From the NCBI GenBank assembly GCA_947359465.1, contig OX375874.1, forward strand, positions 88,775,672 to 88,839,671: a stretch of DNA of 64,000 bases. Direction: 5' to 3'. The notes beneath the pieces were generated by a model. The model searched no databases. It was not told where the DNA came from and worked only from the letters and a program-made list of their open reading frames with translations. Position numbers and translations under genes: made by a program. Below, piece by piece: positions 53,055 to 64,000 of this stretch. Within the stretch, counting starts at the first letter, position 1. Each line of letters opens with the position of its first letter. The stretch is from Metellina segmentata (lineage: Eukaryota > Arthropoda > Arachnida > Araneae > Tetragnathidae).

Positions 53055-53640
53055 CTCAATGGGTAATTTTAGTTATTGTCGTACTATTGCAACAGAACGG
53101 GCTATTTTCGACGGTCCGGGATCAAATCCCTAATGAAAAGATCCGAGGACAACACCGCGTAATTTTGAACCACAGTCAGATGACGAGGCAACACTTGAGC
53201 AGGCTTCAAACTTTCTTACCAACCCAACAGGGAGGACATGGGATAAATTACAGAATGAGTAGAATTGAAGTTAATTGGTAATTTTTAGTTAACGTCTTAC
53301 TAGATCAACTCAACGGGCTATTGGCGACGGTCCGGGACCAATCCCTTAAGAGAAAGATCCGAGGACAACACCTCGTAATTTTGAACAACGCAGAATTGCG
53401 TTGTTCATTTAATCCGTTGTGGCCCCAAATGTCCTCACGGTGGCATGGTGTGGAAGTTCGGAGTTAGGGGTACTATACCAGCTTAGGCACTCTATACCAG
53501 CTAAGTTGTAATCGCGTCTTCTAAATTTCGAGGAGTTTTCGTTGGAATTTTCCCTTGGAGGAATAGATCCTGCACCGTCATAAATAGCCCGCTGTGTTGC
53601 TCTAGTACTACGTTAATTAAAAATTACCAAATTATCTGAA
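53055..53640. mobile_element. Cluster of three SINE pieces in opposite orientations
   Basis: 53055-53235 minus (SINE-A-like, truncated), 53277-53390 minus (SINE-A 3' half) and 53400-53640 plus (SINE-B body and tail). The junction at 53383-53406 is a perfect 10 bp stem (gaacaacgca and tgcgttgttc) around a 4-base loop. Confidence 0.72.
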
Positions 53641-54344
53641 CATCATCAACAGCCAGATTAAATTGGTCCAGTTTGACGTTAATTGAAATACCTACCTTTG
53701 TATAAAAGATGTGAAATACTTTTCTACACAGATTGATTCAGATCTCTTAAGACCTGATTGGCAGAACTTATTTTGCTGTTCGCTTATTGGTCGAGTACTA
53801 AACAAAATTCCCCTTAGAATCTTGTTTCATTTTGTTCCTGAATAAATATTAATATCAGAATTAAATATGTGCAACATGACAATATTTTGTCGGTAAAATT
53901 TTTTTTCTCCCTGCTCAACATGTTTTAAAATATGAATTCAAATATTGAGTACATATTACTATTTACAGTAGAATTATTTTCCATTTATAAGTGTCTGAAT
54001 TGTGCATGGCAACAGTCAAGGAAATAAAAAATTACGTTCAATTCTTGGCGTCCTGTCAAAGTGATGGTTTTTAATTTTGTTTACATCAGTGATTTTAAAG
54101 GATTTTCTTAAAATTCTAGGATTTGGCCATCTGACATTGACGTTTTAAATTGTAGCTTTAGTATGAACTGTCTTTGGGGACAAATATCTCATTCACGTGT
54201 AAGTTTTCTTGTCTTAAAATGAGGAAAGTTAATCTGGATACAAATCGATAATTATTGAACTTCTCAGATCAAATATGTGAACGATCTGAGCAGGCTAACT
54301 TAATATCGCATAATTTGAAAAGCTTTATAAAGAAGTCTTTTTAG
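53641..54344. other. Presumed upstream region of the SAP gene
   Basis: AT-rich DNA without repeats. A possible splice acceptor gtctttttag ends at 54344, so the exon at 54382 may be preceded by a 5' untranslated intron. No core promoter can be supported. Confidence 0.35.
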
Positions 54345-54381
54345 GCTTATACCTTCTATTTGATTCTACCTTTCAAATGCC

Positions 54382-54543
54382 ATGGAAAGCACAAGTGGAA
54401 GATCCAAGGCAAGCGTGATTGCTAAACCAAGTAAAATTAAGCAGAAATATGTTGCTAGGGATTATAAGGGAATGTCCAAAGATGATTTACGCCAAGAACT
54501 ACGTAAACGTGGTATAAAGATTAGTGGAAAGAAAGCCGATTTG
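54382..54543 (+). CDS. Small SAP-domain protein, exon 1 (candidate host gene)
   Basis: 54 codons from an ATG in good context (atgccATGg) to a strong splice donor TTG|GTATGT; reading through would meet a stop four codons later. The protein starts MESTSGRSKASVIAKPSKIK. Residues from about 28 read YKGMSKDDLRQELRKRGIKI and SGKKADL, a clear match to the SAP motif (two amphipathic helices with DLRxxLxxRGxxxSGKKADL). SAP domains bind DNA or RNA in chromatin, repair and RNA-processing proteins; the basic N-terminal stretch fits nuclear action. The parent protein is not recognised. The surrounding DNA has few transposons compared with the rest of the window, consistent with a transcribed locus. Confidence 0.72.
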
Positions 54544-54979
54544 GTATGTATGTAAATAATTTTCCATTAAATCATGTGCTTAATACCAAATAAAAGAATT
54601 ATTCTATTAATTACTGTGACAAATATCGTCTTAAAAGCTGTTGAAGTTTAAAAATGAGTCTCCAAACGATTTTGATTGCATTTTTAGTTAAATTTTGACA
54701 CATTGATGCATATTATATATTGGTTAGGTATTTATGTTTGTGAACTGCACTTTTGTAATAAAATAATCTGGTTTCATTATTCAAGTTGCTTTTGGAGGTC
54801 ATAATCTTTCTTGATGTTGTCTATTTGTTCATCTTTCTAATTTTACATTGCCACTAATAAGTTTAATTAATCAATAATTTTTCACAGTTGTGGTTCATTT
54901 TGAAAATCTCATGAATTATAAATCCTGTTGCTGCGAGTCTTAATTCATTGTTTTTATGGTCTGTGCTAATCTAAATAAA

Positions 54980-55058
54980 TCTTTCCTTCGGGATTGATCC
55001 AGGACCATTGGCAATAGCATGTTGTGTTGCTCCAGTGAGATGTTAATTACCTACTTAC
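54980..55058 (+). mobile_element. SINE-B tail piece
   Basis: ctttccttcgggattgatcc ... ttgctccagtgagatgttaatt, about 75 bp of the 3' end. Confidence 0.7.
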
Positions 55059-56284
55059 CATACTTATCAAATATCTTATAGAAAATTCAAATCTTATTTT
55101 ATGTTGCTTTTTTAAGGGGAATGATTTTACTGTCCTTTAGGTACATTGTAAAGTACTCAAAAGTGTGCAATGTCATTTCAATTAAGAAATCTGTAATAAT
55201 GGAAATTTACTGTTCATTTTTCTTCATAATTAAATATTTGTGCACTCATTCTTTCATAAGAACCTTAATATATTTGTACTATGCAATTATGTCATTAAAA
55301 AAAATTTCTCTGGTTAGCCAGGATTTCAATACAAAATTTTTCATTTGAAAGGCTTTTTTTCCAAAATCGTGGTACGCACAGCTACATTTTACTGAATATC
55401 TTTAAATGCTTTGAATATTGTTCAATAGGGTGGACCAAAAAATTTCAGGAAAGCATAAATATCTTGATGCACACCAACCCATCCTTAAAAATGTTTTTTT
55501 TTTTGTTTAAAGAATTTTTCTAAATGTGATGATATTTTATAACAGGGTGAAACATGAAGAATGAGACCTTTAATCAGTATAAAACATTTTAGTGATAAAT
55601 ATTTAAATACATAAATATCTGTCAGAGCCCCTCTGACCTTGAAATAATCGCAAATGACCAAGAATGGTTTTGGTATGTAATGATTCAACATCACTGGGAA
55701 AAGTTACGCAATTTTTTCTTGTAAACAGTTCAGTTCACATGCTTTGATACCTACTTAGTAATTTACTTACTGGAAAAAGATAACACCTTCAAGGCAATTC
55801 CCTGATTTTATTTTGTGTTATTTTTAAATTTTTCCCCCAAGACCCCAGGGGCTCGAAAACAAATGTTTGTAGATAGGAATTGTTTTGACTGGTATGAGAT
55901 TATACTACACTGCTGTATCTTTGCAAACTCGTTTAAATTATACTATATTTTGTAAAGCTTTATTGAAATTTCACAGTATAAATTCTGTGTATGCTGGTAG
56001 TATAGCTCATATATAAATGACTTACAATACTTAATATATAATTCAGAAATACTTTAAACTTACTGAAAAAACAAACATGTTTTGAAAATATTGCAATTAC
56101 AGAATCTATATTGTTACATACATAATTTTAATATCTTACATTACAAAATATTGTGTAATTTTAATGAGAGAGAGATAGCTCAAGAACAGCTTACTCTGTT
56201 AATAGAGCACAGCATGTGTGATTTACAATACATACAAATAAGAAATATTTTATTAAAAGGTCACGTTTTTCAGTAGTATTGACC

Positions 56285-56437
56285 CAGAAGCTGAATTCAA
56301 ATCGTAATCCCAAAGCGACACACACAGACCAATCAAGTTGAAATGGTTCATGATGGGGAATGGTGGTTCATACACACATGCTTCTGATTGGTTTGTGCGT
56401 GTTGCCCTGTTCTTCTTATTTGAATTAGGCTTTTCTG
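56285..56437. mobile_element. MITE, same family as 1167-1316
   Basis: Left end AAGCTGAATTCAAATCG, then aaagcgacacacacagacc. The right end is the inverse, with ggtttgtgcgtgttgcc, then atttgaattaggctt. Confidence 0.65.
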
Positions 56438-56555
56438 ACAACAGATGGCAAATATTTCCTCCATTCTAACTGCTTGTATATAGCCATCTAATGCTGTCTT
56501 TCCACAAACCTTAACTGCTGCTTATCTGCAAGAGACCTTTCAATAGCTTGTATGG

Positions 56556-56622
56556 GACTGATTCCGGACCGTCGTCAATAGCCCGTTGTGTTGCTCTAGT
56601 ACGATGTTAACTAAAATTATCA
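56556..56622 (+). mobile_element. 67 bp 5'-truncated SINE-A
   Basis: Flanked by TTCAATAGCTTGTATGG (56539-56555 and 56623-56639). Only the 3' terminal gactgattccggaccgtc ... ctaaaattatca remains, with the CGTCGT/ACGATG hairpin region. Confidence 0.92.
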
Positions 56623-58202
56623 TTCAATAGCTTGTATGGCAAGATAATTTTTAAAATTTTAACTTAAATGCATTTCTCTTGCTGTAGCATTTCACATAGC
56701 TCTTCAGTTGACCATATCATTGTGACAGGTGGTTCATTGATGGATTAGTTTTCCGGTTAAGCTTTAGTAAATATCCTTCATCTTGTCATGATTTTAAAAT
56801 TTTGTGTGCTATCATGTTATTAAAATGGAATGAGTGAGGTTCTGATCTCTTTATTTTCTTTATGCAAATCCTTACTATATTGATTTGCACATGAATCATT
56901 ATTTTTTCAGAACACAACACCTATGAAGGTCGTATTAAAATTTGTAATGCTTATCTGTTTTGCATTTAGGAGTTCTACTAATATAGATGTACCACAAATT
57001 TGCAGTGTACCAGGTACAAATTTGCAGTGTGCACAAATTTGCTTGTACACATGATCTTCCTTGTCAAATGTGTAATAATTACTCATTTGTCAATACTCGT
57101 ACTTTGACGGAAAGCTTAATTTTTATTGTTCGTGAAATCCTTGGATTTGCATATTTTATTGTAGATACATTATATTTTCATTGATTCTTGAGGATTATGT
57201 TGAGAGGTCACAATCGAAGTTATAGCCTTATAAGTGAAAGTGCACTGAAATATGTTCGATGAAACTTCTACCTTTAAAATGAAACTTACTGTAGGTATAT
57301 TTATGTACAAATATATTGTTACATTTGGTATTATTTTTCCACAGGTAGTCGTTGATATAAATATCCCATGAATATAGACACAACTGTATGTTATATTCAC
57401 AGGAAAACATACAGCTGCAGCTATTAATATGCATATAGTTTATTTTTATTTTTAGCCTATTTTAGTTTTGCCTGATAATTAATTTCTAAAATCAAAAATG
57501 TTATCTGCCATTATATTGAGTAATTTTGTAATCACATGATTTTTTTTGTCAAGCTATTCACAGTTTATTGTTTTAAATTTTACAGCTTCATTATTATTTT
57601 CAGCTTTAATTAGAAAATTGCAACTTTGCACTATTAGTATAGGAAATCACTAGTTTTTTGGAGTAGAGTAGGAAAATAAAAGAATATTGGTGAAAGAATA
57701 AAGTATTAAATTGTATGGCAGGAAGCATTTCATCTTCAAAACTAATACATAATTCTAAAATTACTTATTAAAGATTTATAGAGGAATTTTGTTTTTGCAT
57801 GAAGAATTATTTGTTGTATTCACATTATTGTTTATAGTTCAATAAAAAAAATTTTAAACTGAAGTACTTATGTTTCTTTTTTATTTTCTTTGGTTTACAA
57901 GTACATAAATGATTATTTAACATTTTTATTTTGCATGTACGTTTTTACTAAAAGTTTTGGTGAAAAAAATTAATGAGTGTCTTATCATTGTGAATTAATT
58001 TAATGTATCATACACACAACATTGCTCATGGTTGAGTCAAAATACTTATGAATTGTAAAAAGATTATAATTCCAGTTTTACTGGACGTTAGAAAATAAAC
58101 AAATTAAATTTTAATATGTTCACTAATCTATCACTAAAGCTATCTTTATATACTCTATTTTGTACAAATAAATTTATTGAAATATTTTCCCCTACAATGC
58201 AG

Positions 58203-58247
58203 AATAGTTATGACAGGCAGCTAAAAGTCTTACTCCAAAATGTACAG
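58203..58247 (+). CDS. Small SAP-domain protein, candidate exon 2
   Basis: 45 bp between a good acceptor (ttttcccctacaatgcag) and donor cag|GTGAAT, phase 0 at both sides as required by exon 1. It reads NSYDRQLKVLLQNVQ. NSYDR resembles the end of the second SAP helix in other proteins (ERLxAYDR), though the VERL residues normally before it are missing. A microexon may therefore lie in the 3.6 kb intron, or this exon may be wrong. Confidence 0.45.
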
Positions 58248-59437
58248 GTGAATCTCATGGTAAATAGTTTTTAAAATTCTTCTAATTATTGAAGTTGCTC
58301 AGAAAAAAAAATAAAAGGGAAATTTTAGTTTAACTTGAATTCTTTTATTATATGGTATTCTCTGTTTATTTCGTTGGATTTATCTGGCTTTTGGAACACT
58401 CTATAAAACAGAATTTGAAGTTGTATCATGCAATTCCAAATAATTTCCAAAGAAAACTCGCCTATGAAATTCTCAAACATTTTTTAATAGGAAAATCATT
58501 TCTTAAGACTGACATGGGCTTCATCTTGTGTCTCCACGTTTAGCTTTTGATGTAGAAATACTCAATGAACAAAAGTATTTAAATGCTATTAGATTTTATA
58601 ACTATAACTTGAACGAGAGAAAGAAATTAGGAACTGCACTACACGCGTCTTTCTTTTTCATAAGAAAACACTGCTTTCAAGGAAAAGGAAATAAACTGAA
58701 AAATTTCAGCAAAATTATGACATTGAATGCAGATTGAAACTAAATGAATGTCAATTATATTTTTCTGTAACAATTTTTAAAATGATTTTGAATGTACAAA
58801 AATTGAGTTTACATGAATGAAATCTGTCAATAAAATACTCTGTCAAGGCTTTATGGTAGGATAAATGTTTGAAATTTCAATGTCTTATTTCGTAATTCTT
58901 TGTAAATTAGAAATTATTCAACATAATTTTTTTAATTCTCTTAGATAAAAATGTTTGCATCCTAAATAGCACGAAAATTTAAAATCGAAGTTGTTTCTGA
59001 TAGCTATTATGTTCCATGGTCGTTCTTATTAAATTGAAATATATTTTTTCGAATTGTTGGAACATCAAATTATATTGCAGATTTTTTATGTTTTTTTAAG
59101 CGCTAGGTGACGCCACGGTATGCATGGAGAATTTCTGAATAATGCGCATTGTGTTTGCAGCTGTAAACACAGTGAAATAATACTTATTTCTAACCTTTTT
59201 AGACGAGGAAAAAAAAAATCAGCCTTCTTTTGTAGAATGTCTTACTTTCTTCAGCTTTTCAAAAGACAACGTCATTATCTTTGTTTTTCAGCGTATTTTA
59301 TTTTTCTATTTTCTCTAAAAAAAAAAAAGAATTTATTTTACAAAATACAAAAATTTTCCAGATTATTCCGTAAAAATAAAAGGTATAATCAGCTGTGAGG
59401 CATGGAAATATTTTCTCGCAATTCCAAACTTTTCACG
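58248..59437. other. Presumed intron 2, proximal part
   Basis: AT-rich. ORFs at 58352-58737 and 59120-59398 lack known domains and splice context. Confidence 0.4.
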
Positions 59438-59601
59438 GTTTGGAGAGTGGGGTGCCAGCTCAGGTGTTGCTTCGTCATCTGACCGTGGTTCAAAATTACG
59501 AGGTGTTGTCCTCGGATCTTTCCCTTAAGGGACTGATCCCGGTCCGTCGTCAATAGCCCGTTGTGTAGCTCTAGTACGACGTTAACTAAAATTATCAATT
59601 A
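59438..59601 (+). mobile_element. 5'-truncated SINE-A, 164 bp
   Basis: CCAAACTTTTCACG at 59424-59437 and 59602-59615. Starts at gtttggagagtgggg. Confidence 0.92.
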
Positions 59602-59644
59602 CCAAACTTTTCACGAAAAAAAATGTTTAATGGCTATGTATACA

Positions 59645-59995
59645 GCCCGTTGTGTTGCTCTAGTTCGACATTAATTAAAAATTAACTCGCGTTATCGTGG
59701 TGTGGAAATTTGGAATGGGATGCTAGATCAAGTGTAGCCTCGTCATTTGACCATGGTTCAAAATTACGCGGTGTTGTCCTCCCTACGGAGGTTTCGTGGT
59801 TCAAAATTACGAGGTGTTGTCCTCGGATCTTTCCCTTAAGGGACTGATCCCGGACCCTCGTCAATAGCCCGTTGTGTTGCTCTAGTACGACGTTAACTAA
59901 AATTACCAATTACCCTACGGAGGTTGATCCCGAACCTTCACCAATAGCCCGTTGTGTTGCATCACTGTGACTTTAATTAAAAATATCAAATCCTT
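59645..59995 (+). mobile_element. SINE tail scrap, then SINE-B split by a SINE-A
   Basis: 59645-59690 is a 45 bp tail starting at agcccgttgtg. 59690-59780 and 59926-59995 are SINE-B body and tail, interrupted by the SINE-A at 59794-59912. Confidence 0.75.
59794..59912 (+). mobile_element. 5'-truncated SINE-A, 119 bp
   Basis: CCCTACGGAGGTT at 59781-59793 and 59913-59925. Starts at tcgtggttcaaaattacg. Confidence 0.92.
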
Positions 59996-60042
59996 TTTTT
60001 TGTGTGTGCTTGGTATTACGTATTTTTTATCTCCTTTTTAGT

Positions 60043-60350
60043 TAGATCCGAAGGTTCCTGGTTCGAATCCGGATAAGTGCATTGATATTTGTAAACGTAT
60101 GGTGTAGAGGCGGCTGGTGAAACTTAAATCTGTTGTGGCCGAAAGTCCTCACGTTGGGTTGGTGTGGAAATTTGGAGAGTGGGGTGCCAGCTCAGGTGTT
60201 GGTGTGGAAATTTGGAGAGTGGGGTGCCAGCTCACAGGTGTTGCTTCGTCATTTGACCGTGGTTCAGAATTGCGTGGAACGTGTCCACGAATCTTTCCCT
60301 TCCTTAGAGGATTGATCCTGGACCGTCGTCAATAGCCCGTTAATTAAATA
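60043..60350 (+). mobile_element. SINE-A with internal duplication
   Basis: Head from gatccgaaggttcctgg. A block ggtgtggaaatttggagag ... ccagctca occurs twice in tandem (about 60160-60235). Confidence 0.82.
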
Positions 60351-60519
60351 CCTACCCTGTGACATTGAGGCTTGGAGTTCTCTGCAGTTTCTCCACTACA
60401 TATTTTACTGTTGTTTAAAAAAAAAAGTAGCATTACGCATACAGTTTTTAATTGCTTTGATACATTATTTAAACCTACGCTAAAGTGAGACAGATTGTTC
60501 TGGTTATTTTCCCCTCAAG

Positions 60520-60600
60520 GCGGAGACCCTGGGCGTGCACCGTAATCAGAAAAATAGGGTGTCTGAAAAACAGGAGAAGCGTGCTTCCACCTTTAAATGA
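60520..60600 (+). CDS. Small SAP-domain protein, candidate terminal exon
   Basis: A pyrimidine-rich acceptor (tggttattttcccctcaag) precedes 26 codons and a TGA, in phase 0 with exon 2. It reads AETLGVHRNQKNRVSEKQEK and then RASTFK. GC content jumps relative to the flanks exactly over this stretch. Joined to the other exons it gives a basic protein of about 95 residues. An AATAAA at 60739-60744 could serve polyadenylation. Confidence 0.42.
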   Translation, partial: AETLGVHRNQKNRVSEKQEKRASTFK

Positions 60601-60689
60601 ATAGGTTCAGCTATAAATCTTACAATATTTATTTTTGATTCGTTCTTTGTAGGTTATGAGTGCATATTTATTTTTGTTCTTCTAACAAT

Positions 60690-60790
60690 TATCGGCTAGT
60701 GGTTCCCAAACATTTCAGTCCGAGGACACCTTTGAAAAATAAAATACTTCGCGGACCCATGGAGTTTATTAAATTGAATATTGTACGTGT
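60690..60790. mobile_element. hAT terminal fragment
   Basis: CTAGTGGTTCCCAAACATTT, then cgaggacacctttgaaaa, resembles a Charlie-type hAT 5' end. No partner end recognised. Confidence 0.45.
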
Positions 60791-60992
60791 AGTGTAGTTG
60801 CATAAAATTATAGTTATCCTTATTTTTCACCTTTATATGGGGAGTAAAAGATTTTTTAAAATTATAAATAATCTTACGTTGACACTTCTAATTAAGGATT
60901 AGAGGTGACAGTTTAAAGCTATGAAACTTGGGAAATCTGGCTTTTTGAAATGAAATGTAAAAAGTAAATAACCTTTTTTTTTTTATTAATTA

Positions 60993-61401
60993 CTAGCTGA
61001 ATAACCCGGCGTTGCCCGGGTTTCAAATATGACCGCGACATTTCCCCTCAAATACACAAACTCTGTAGACGTGTTTCGTACCGCGACAGCTAAAATATGA
61101 CCGCGACATTTGTGTTGTCTCATACACAAATCCTGTAGAACGTGTTTCCTTATCCATGTCCAGTTATTGCAGAAAAACAAACTTTAGACTTTGAAATTTG
61201 GGGCTTCGAGGGGTACTTTTAGGACTACCTTTGTGCCAATTTTCATGGCTTGAAGACAGGAAAGAAATAGCCTATGTTTTCCGCAGTGTTCTAAAGTGTA
61301 AGTGTACCGAATTTCGTGTGGATTGGTCAAACGGTGTAGATTTGTATAGAGAATGTATACATACATACACGCACATCCTTTTTTTTATATACGTATATAG
61401 A
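60993..61401 (-). mobile_element. Non-autonomous Helitron, 409 bp
   Basis: On the minus strand A|TCTATATACGTATATAAAA starts it, and acccgggcaacgccgggt (hairpin), tattcag and CTAG|T end it. It is the better preserved copy of the 8669-9071 family. Confidence 0.88.
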
Positions 61402-61602
61402 TATTGAATGCCATGTATTTAGTCTTTCTATCCATAAAACTGAAAATTAATTTCTTTTTTCGTTATGGCGTTAATGTGGCAGTGGGCTATATCAGGATCA
61501 TCAGTCACTGAAAATACTCTCTTAGTACAGTTGCTCATTTTTAGAGCAAAAGACTAAGAGAAAATGAAATTATTTTATTTTTTCTTGAAGACTATATTGT
61601 GA

Positions 61603-62104
61603 CCAGGCATGAGAATCTTCAGCGTTTCCTCGGATTTCCGCTTTTTGTGTTTTTTTCCATGTTTTTTCCGCTTTTCAGTAATTTTCCGCTGTTTTTTAGC
61701 GTGATTTTGGCCGTTTTTAAGTGTATGACATCAACAGTGTTTCTAGCCAATGAGAATATATTTCAAGCTTTGAAAACCGGATGTTCTAGTGACGTTTTTA
61801 TATACTCAGAGTTGCCAAGTGCTCCGGAATTTCCGGAGTATCTCCGCTAAAGCATCGAAAATCCGCAACTCCGCGTCAAAAATGGTTCACTCCTGAAATC
61901 GCTTTGATGCAGGCTCGGGCATAAGAATCTTCCAGATTTCCGCTTTTTGTGCTGTTTTTTCCACTTTTCAGTAATTTTACGCGTTTTTCTAACATGACTT
62001 TGGCCGTTTTTAAGAATATGACGCCAACAGTGTTTCTTGTCAATGAGAGTATATTTCAAGCTTTGAAGAACCGGATGTCCTAGTGACGTTTTTATATACT
62101 AAAG
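61603..62104. repeat. Direct duplication of a noncoding repeat
   Basis: gcatgagaatcttc / gcataagaatcttcc, tttccgctttttgtg, ttggccgtttttaag and ccggatgttctagtgacg / ccggatgtcctagtgacg occur in the same order in two units about 315 bp apart. A ggaatttccggag palindromic word lies between. Confidence 0.78.
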
Positions 62105-62654
62105 GGTAGGCCAGGTCCATGTATCGATACATCGTGAAAACCCGGTGTGAGGTCGAAATCGCCCCATCGCTTTCGCGATTTTCACGATGGTCGATGCATC
62201 GTGATTTTTTTCGATCTCGCACAGCCATCCCTTAGCTAGCGCAAGTTTCGCGGTCATCGTGACATCGCGATTTTTTCCGATCTTACCCAGCCGTTCTTAA
62301 AGCTACGGTTTCCTATGAAAGCTAAGCCGTTATCTAGCAGCTGTGATACGTCATGATGTCGCAGGCATAACTAGGCGGTCGTCTTAACAGAACAGAGGCG
62401 TCAACTTAGGCGGACAAAATACGGTAGAGAATTGGGCAATACAGACGGCTGGCGTGGTAAACAAAACAAAGCTTTTTTATTCTCTAGTCCACAAGTTTCT
62501 AACTTCGGGGGATCGTTGAAGATAGAGTGAAAATTTCAACGGATTTCAAATCAGCGTAAAATTCTACGCCAGGTCGATACCAAAAACAGATTTCTGTTTC
62601 AATTATTTACCATTTGTAAAATAATGAATTACTTATTTAAAGAAAATCACAATT
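62105..62654. other. Unassigned DNA with repeated cgcggtcatcgtgacatcgc words
   Basis: The block ttcgcggtcatcgtgacatc at about 62246 recurs as ctcgcggtcatcgtgacatc at about 63078, each followed by a ccgatctt/cctatctc-type stretch. No gene recognised. Confidence 0.4.
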
Positions 62655-62730
62655 AAGGTATTGATCGGATGTAAACTTTTCTGCAGATTTCAAATTGTTG
62701 AAATTTTCAATCTATCTTTAACGATCCTGA

Positions 62731-62789
<59 letters not shown>
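62655..62789. repeat. Helitron-like fragment followed by (TA)n
   Basis: aaggtattgatcgg ... gcagatttcaaattg resembles 6577-6660 of the Helitron at 6526. It ends in gatctaatatata and a (TA)n tract of about 59 bases (62731-62789). Confidence 0.6.
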
Positions 62790-62792
<3 letters not shown>

Positions 62793-64000
62793 AATGCTAA
62801 TCAAAATTTTTTGTTTGTTTTGCTTCCCTTCGCTCGAATCGCTTAGCGCGGGAAATGAAATGTTGCCGCTACAGGAGAAAAAACGTTTTCCAATTGTTTG
62901 AGACCACTTTGACGATCGTCATGCAAATGGCGGCTCGACTAATTTTCGTTACGCCACAAACAACGCTCTCTAGGAAACCAACGCCATCTGTTTGTATAAA
63001 CGACGCTTTAGTGACGTCATCCACAGCTAGATGACGGCTCCGCTTTTTTATGAAACCGCAGCTTTAGCTACCGCAGGTCTCGCGGTCATCGTGACATCGC
63101 AATTTCCCCCTATCTCGCTGTTTTCCGGTGTCACGATGTTGACGCTCAGCGCCGACGATTTCGATCTTATCTTAGTGCATTTGCGATATCTGATTTGCCT
63201 AATCAGTATTTCCAGCAGAAATTTCGTGTTTTTTAGCATCATTGGGGGAAAATTTGGGTCTTAGTTTTGGTTTAGATCGACACAATAATTCCGATGTTTA
63301 TTTAAGCGCATGTGCGATTTTCCACCATGATACTTAGCTTTTCGATGCCGCGATGAAAGGCTTACTAATGAGAATCTTTTGTGATAGTTAATTTTTTTAT
63401 TTCTGCGCTGTTTTTTTTCGGGAATAAGGTCACAGGTCACACATATAAAGATTGAAAATTAAAGTTTCCAACTGCGAGGGAGTGAATAATTCTTCTCTAC
63501 TGGCTGAATTAATCTAGCTTTTTTTATTACATTTTTTTAATTAGTTTTTTTTTCTCTTAAGAGTATTTAACTACAAAATAGTTTTTCAAAATCTGGTATT
63601 TTAACGGTCTGTTTTCATTTCTTTTTAATAAATGAGGAATTTCTCAAAAACCATTTGTATCCTGAAGATGACTTTCCAATTCTTTTTTTAGCAAAATTGA
63701 AATTCAGTATAGTTTAAAAATTTTAAAACAAAAGTCATTTTTTTTCAATTTTAAGTTGAATCCCAAAACTCCATTATTGTTTCTTGATGTCACAATCAAT
63801 CAGTTTGCATCCTTTTTTGTTGCAAACTTCTGTGGCAATCTAGGTTATATATGCCGTCATCATTACTTAGAGGAATCAAATGCCCCTTTATTTCTATTTG
63901 TGCTGTATTTTTTCTTTAAATAAGCTAATTTTTGAATCTCTACTTGAGCATATATGGTGTGTGGAACACACATATATATGTAAAATCTTGTTTTAAATCA
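62790..64000. other. No recognisable gene
   Basis: Second copy of the cgcggtcatcg block near 63078; otherwise AT-rich DNA with chance ORFs (63031-63264 and its antisense). Confidence 0.4.

Larger units (their letters stand above)
54544..58202. other. Presumed intron 1
   Basis: AT-rich, with only three small insertions: a SINE-B tail, a MITE and a mini-SINE. ORFs here (for example 56082-56276) look like chance. Confidence 0.4.

Overview
This window is eukaryotic, AT-rich and dominated by transposable elements. There are no operons, no bacterial-style gene packing, no CRISPR and no canonical tRNA or rRNA gene. The element mix is tRNA-derived SINEs, an R1/I-type LINE with RNase H, Tc1/mariner, hAT, Helitron and TTAA-target MITEs, together with a mariner-type transposase of a kind common in arthropod genomes. 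This suggests an arthropod, plausibly an arachnid such as a spider. That assignment is inference, because no host marker gene settles it.

Three SINE groups dominate. I call them SINE-A, SINE-B and SINE-C; the names are local to this annotation. SINE-A is about 325 bp. Its tRNA-like head has the box B word GGTTCGAATCC and its tail is (ATTACC)n. SINE-B has a different tRNA-like head but shares about 230 bp of body and tail with SINE-A; its copies are more decayed and often carry SINE-A insertions. SINE-C ends in a tail that is also the 3' end of a LINE copy lying inside one SINE-C, so the window holds a LINE and its apparent SINE passenger in one nest.

Layout. 1-9 kb: SINE-B and SINE-C copies, two Helitrons, and the LINE/SINE-C/TTAA-MITE nest (7217-8355). 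9.7-11.2 kb: a tandem array of 113-116 bp units in two variants with one internal micro-inversion. 11-25 kb: mostly anonymous AT-rich DNA with scattered SINEs, a LINE fragment and a pogo/Tigger-like MITE. 25.7-29 kb: two TA-target elements back to back, a long foldback element invaded by a 728 bp element with a 9 bp target duplication, and a 1589 bp mariner-type element whose transposase is broken by one stop codon. 30.1-35.7 kb: a deep nest in which a SINE-A is split by a 5267 bp hAT, itself invaded by two SINE-As and by an unclassified arthropod repeat protein, which in turn is split by a 705 bp ZMYM1-like hAT. 36-43 kb: Helitrons, including a 1590 bp copy with clean A|TC...CTAG|T borders, and mariner and Tc1 remnants. 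44-53.6 kb: dense SINEs, including head-to-tail chains, and palindromic hAT MITEs.

54-61 kb has fewer insertions and holds the only candidate host gene. It has three phase-compatible exons (54382-54543, 58203-58247, 60520-60600) that would encode a small protein of about 95 residues with a SAP-like DNA-binding domain. The first exon is convincing; the other two are predictions. The last 3 kb hold a Helitron, a direct duplication, a long (TA)n tract and unassigned DNA.

Borders were read from target-site duplications and terminal repeats seen directly. Family names rest on remembered protein and terminal motifs, without any database search.
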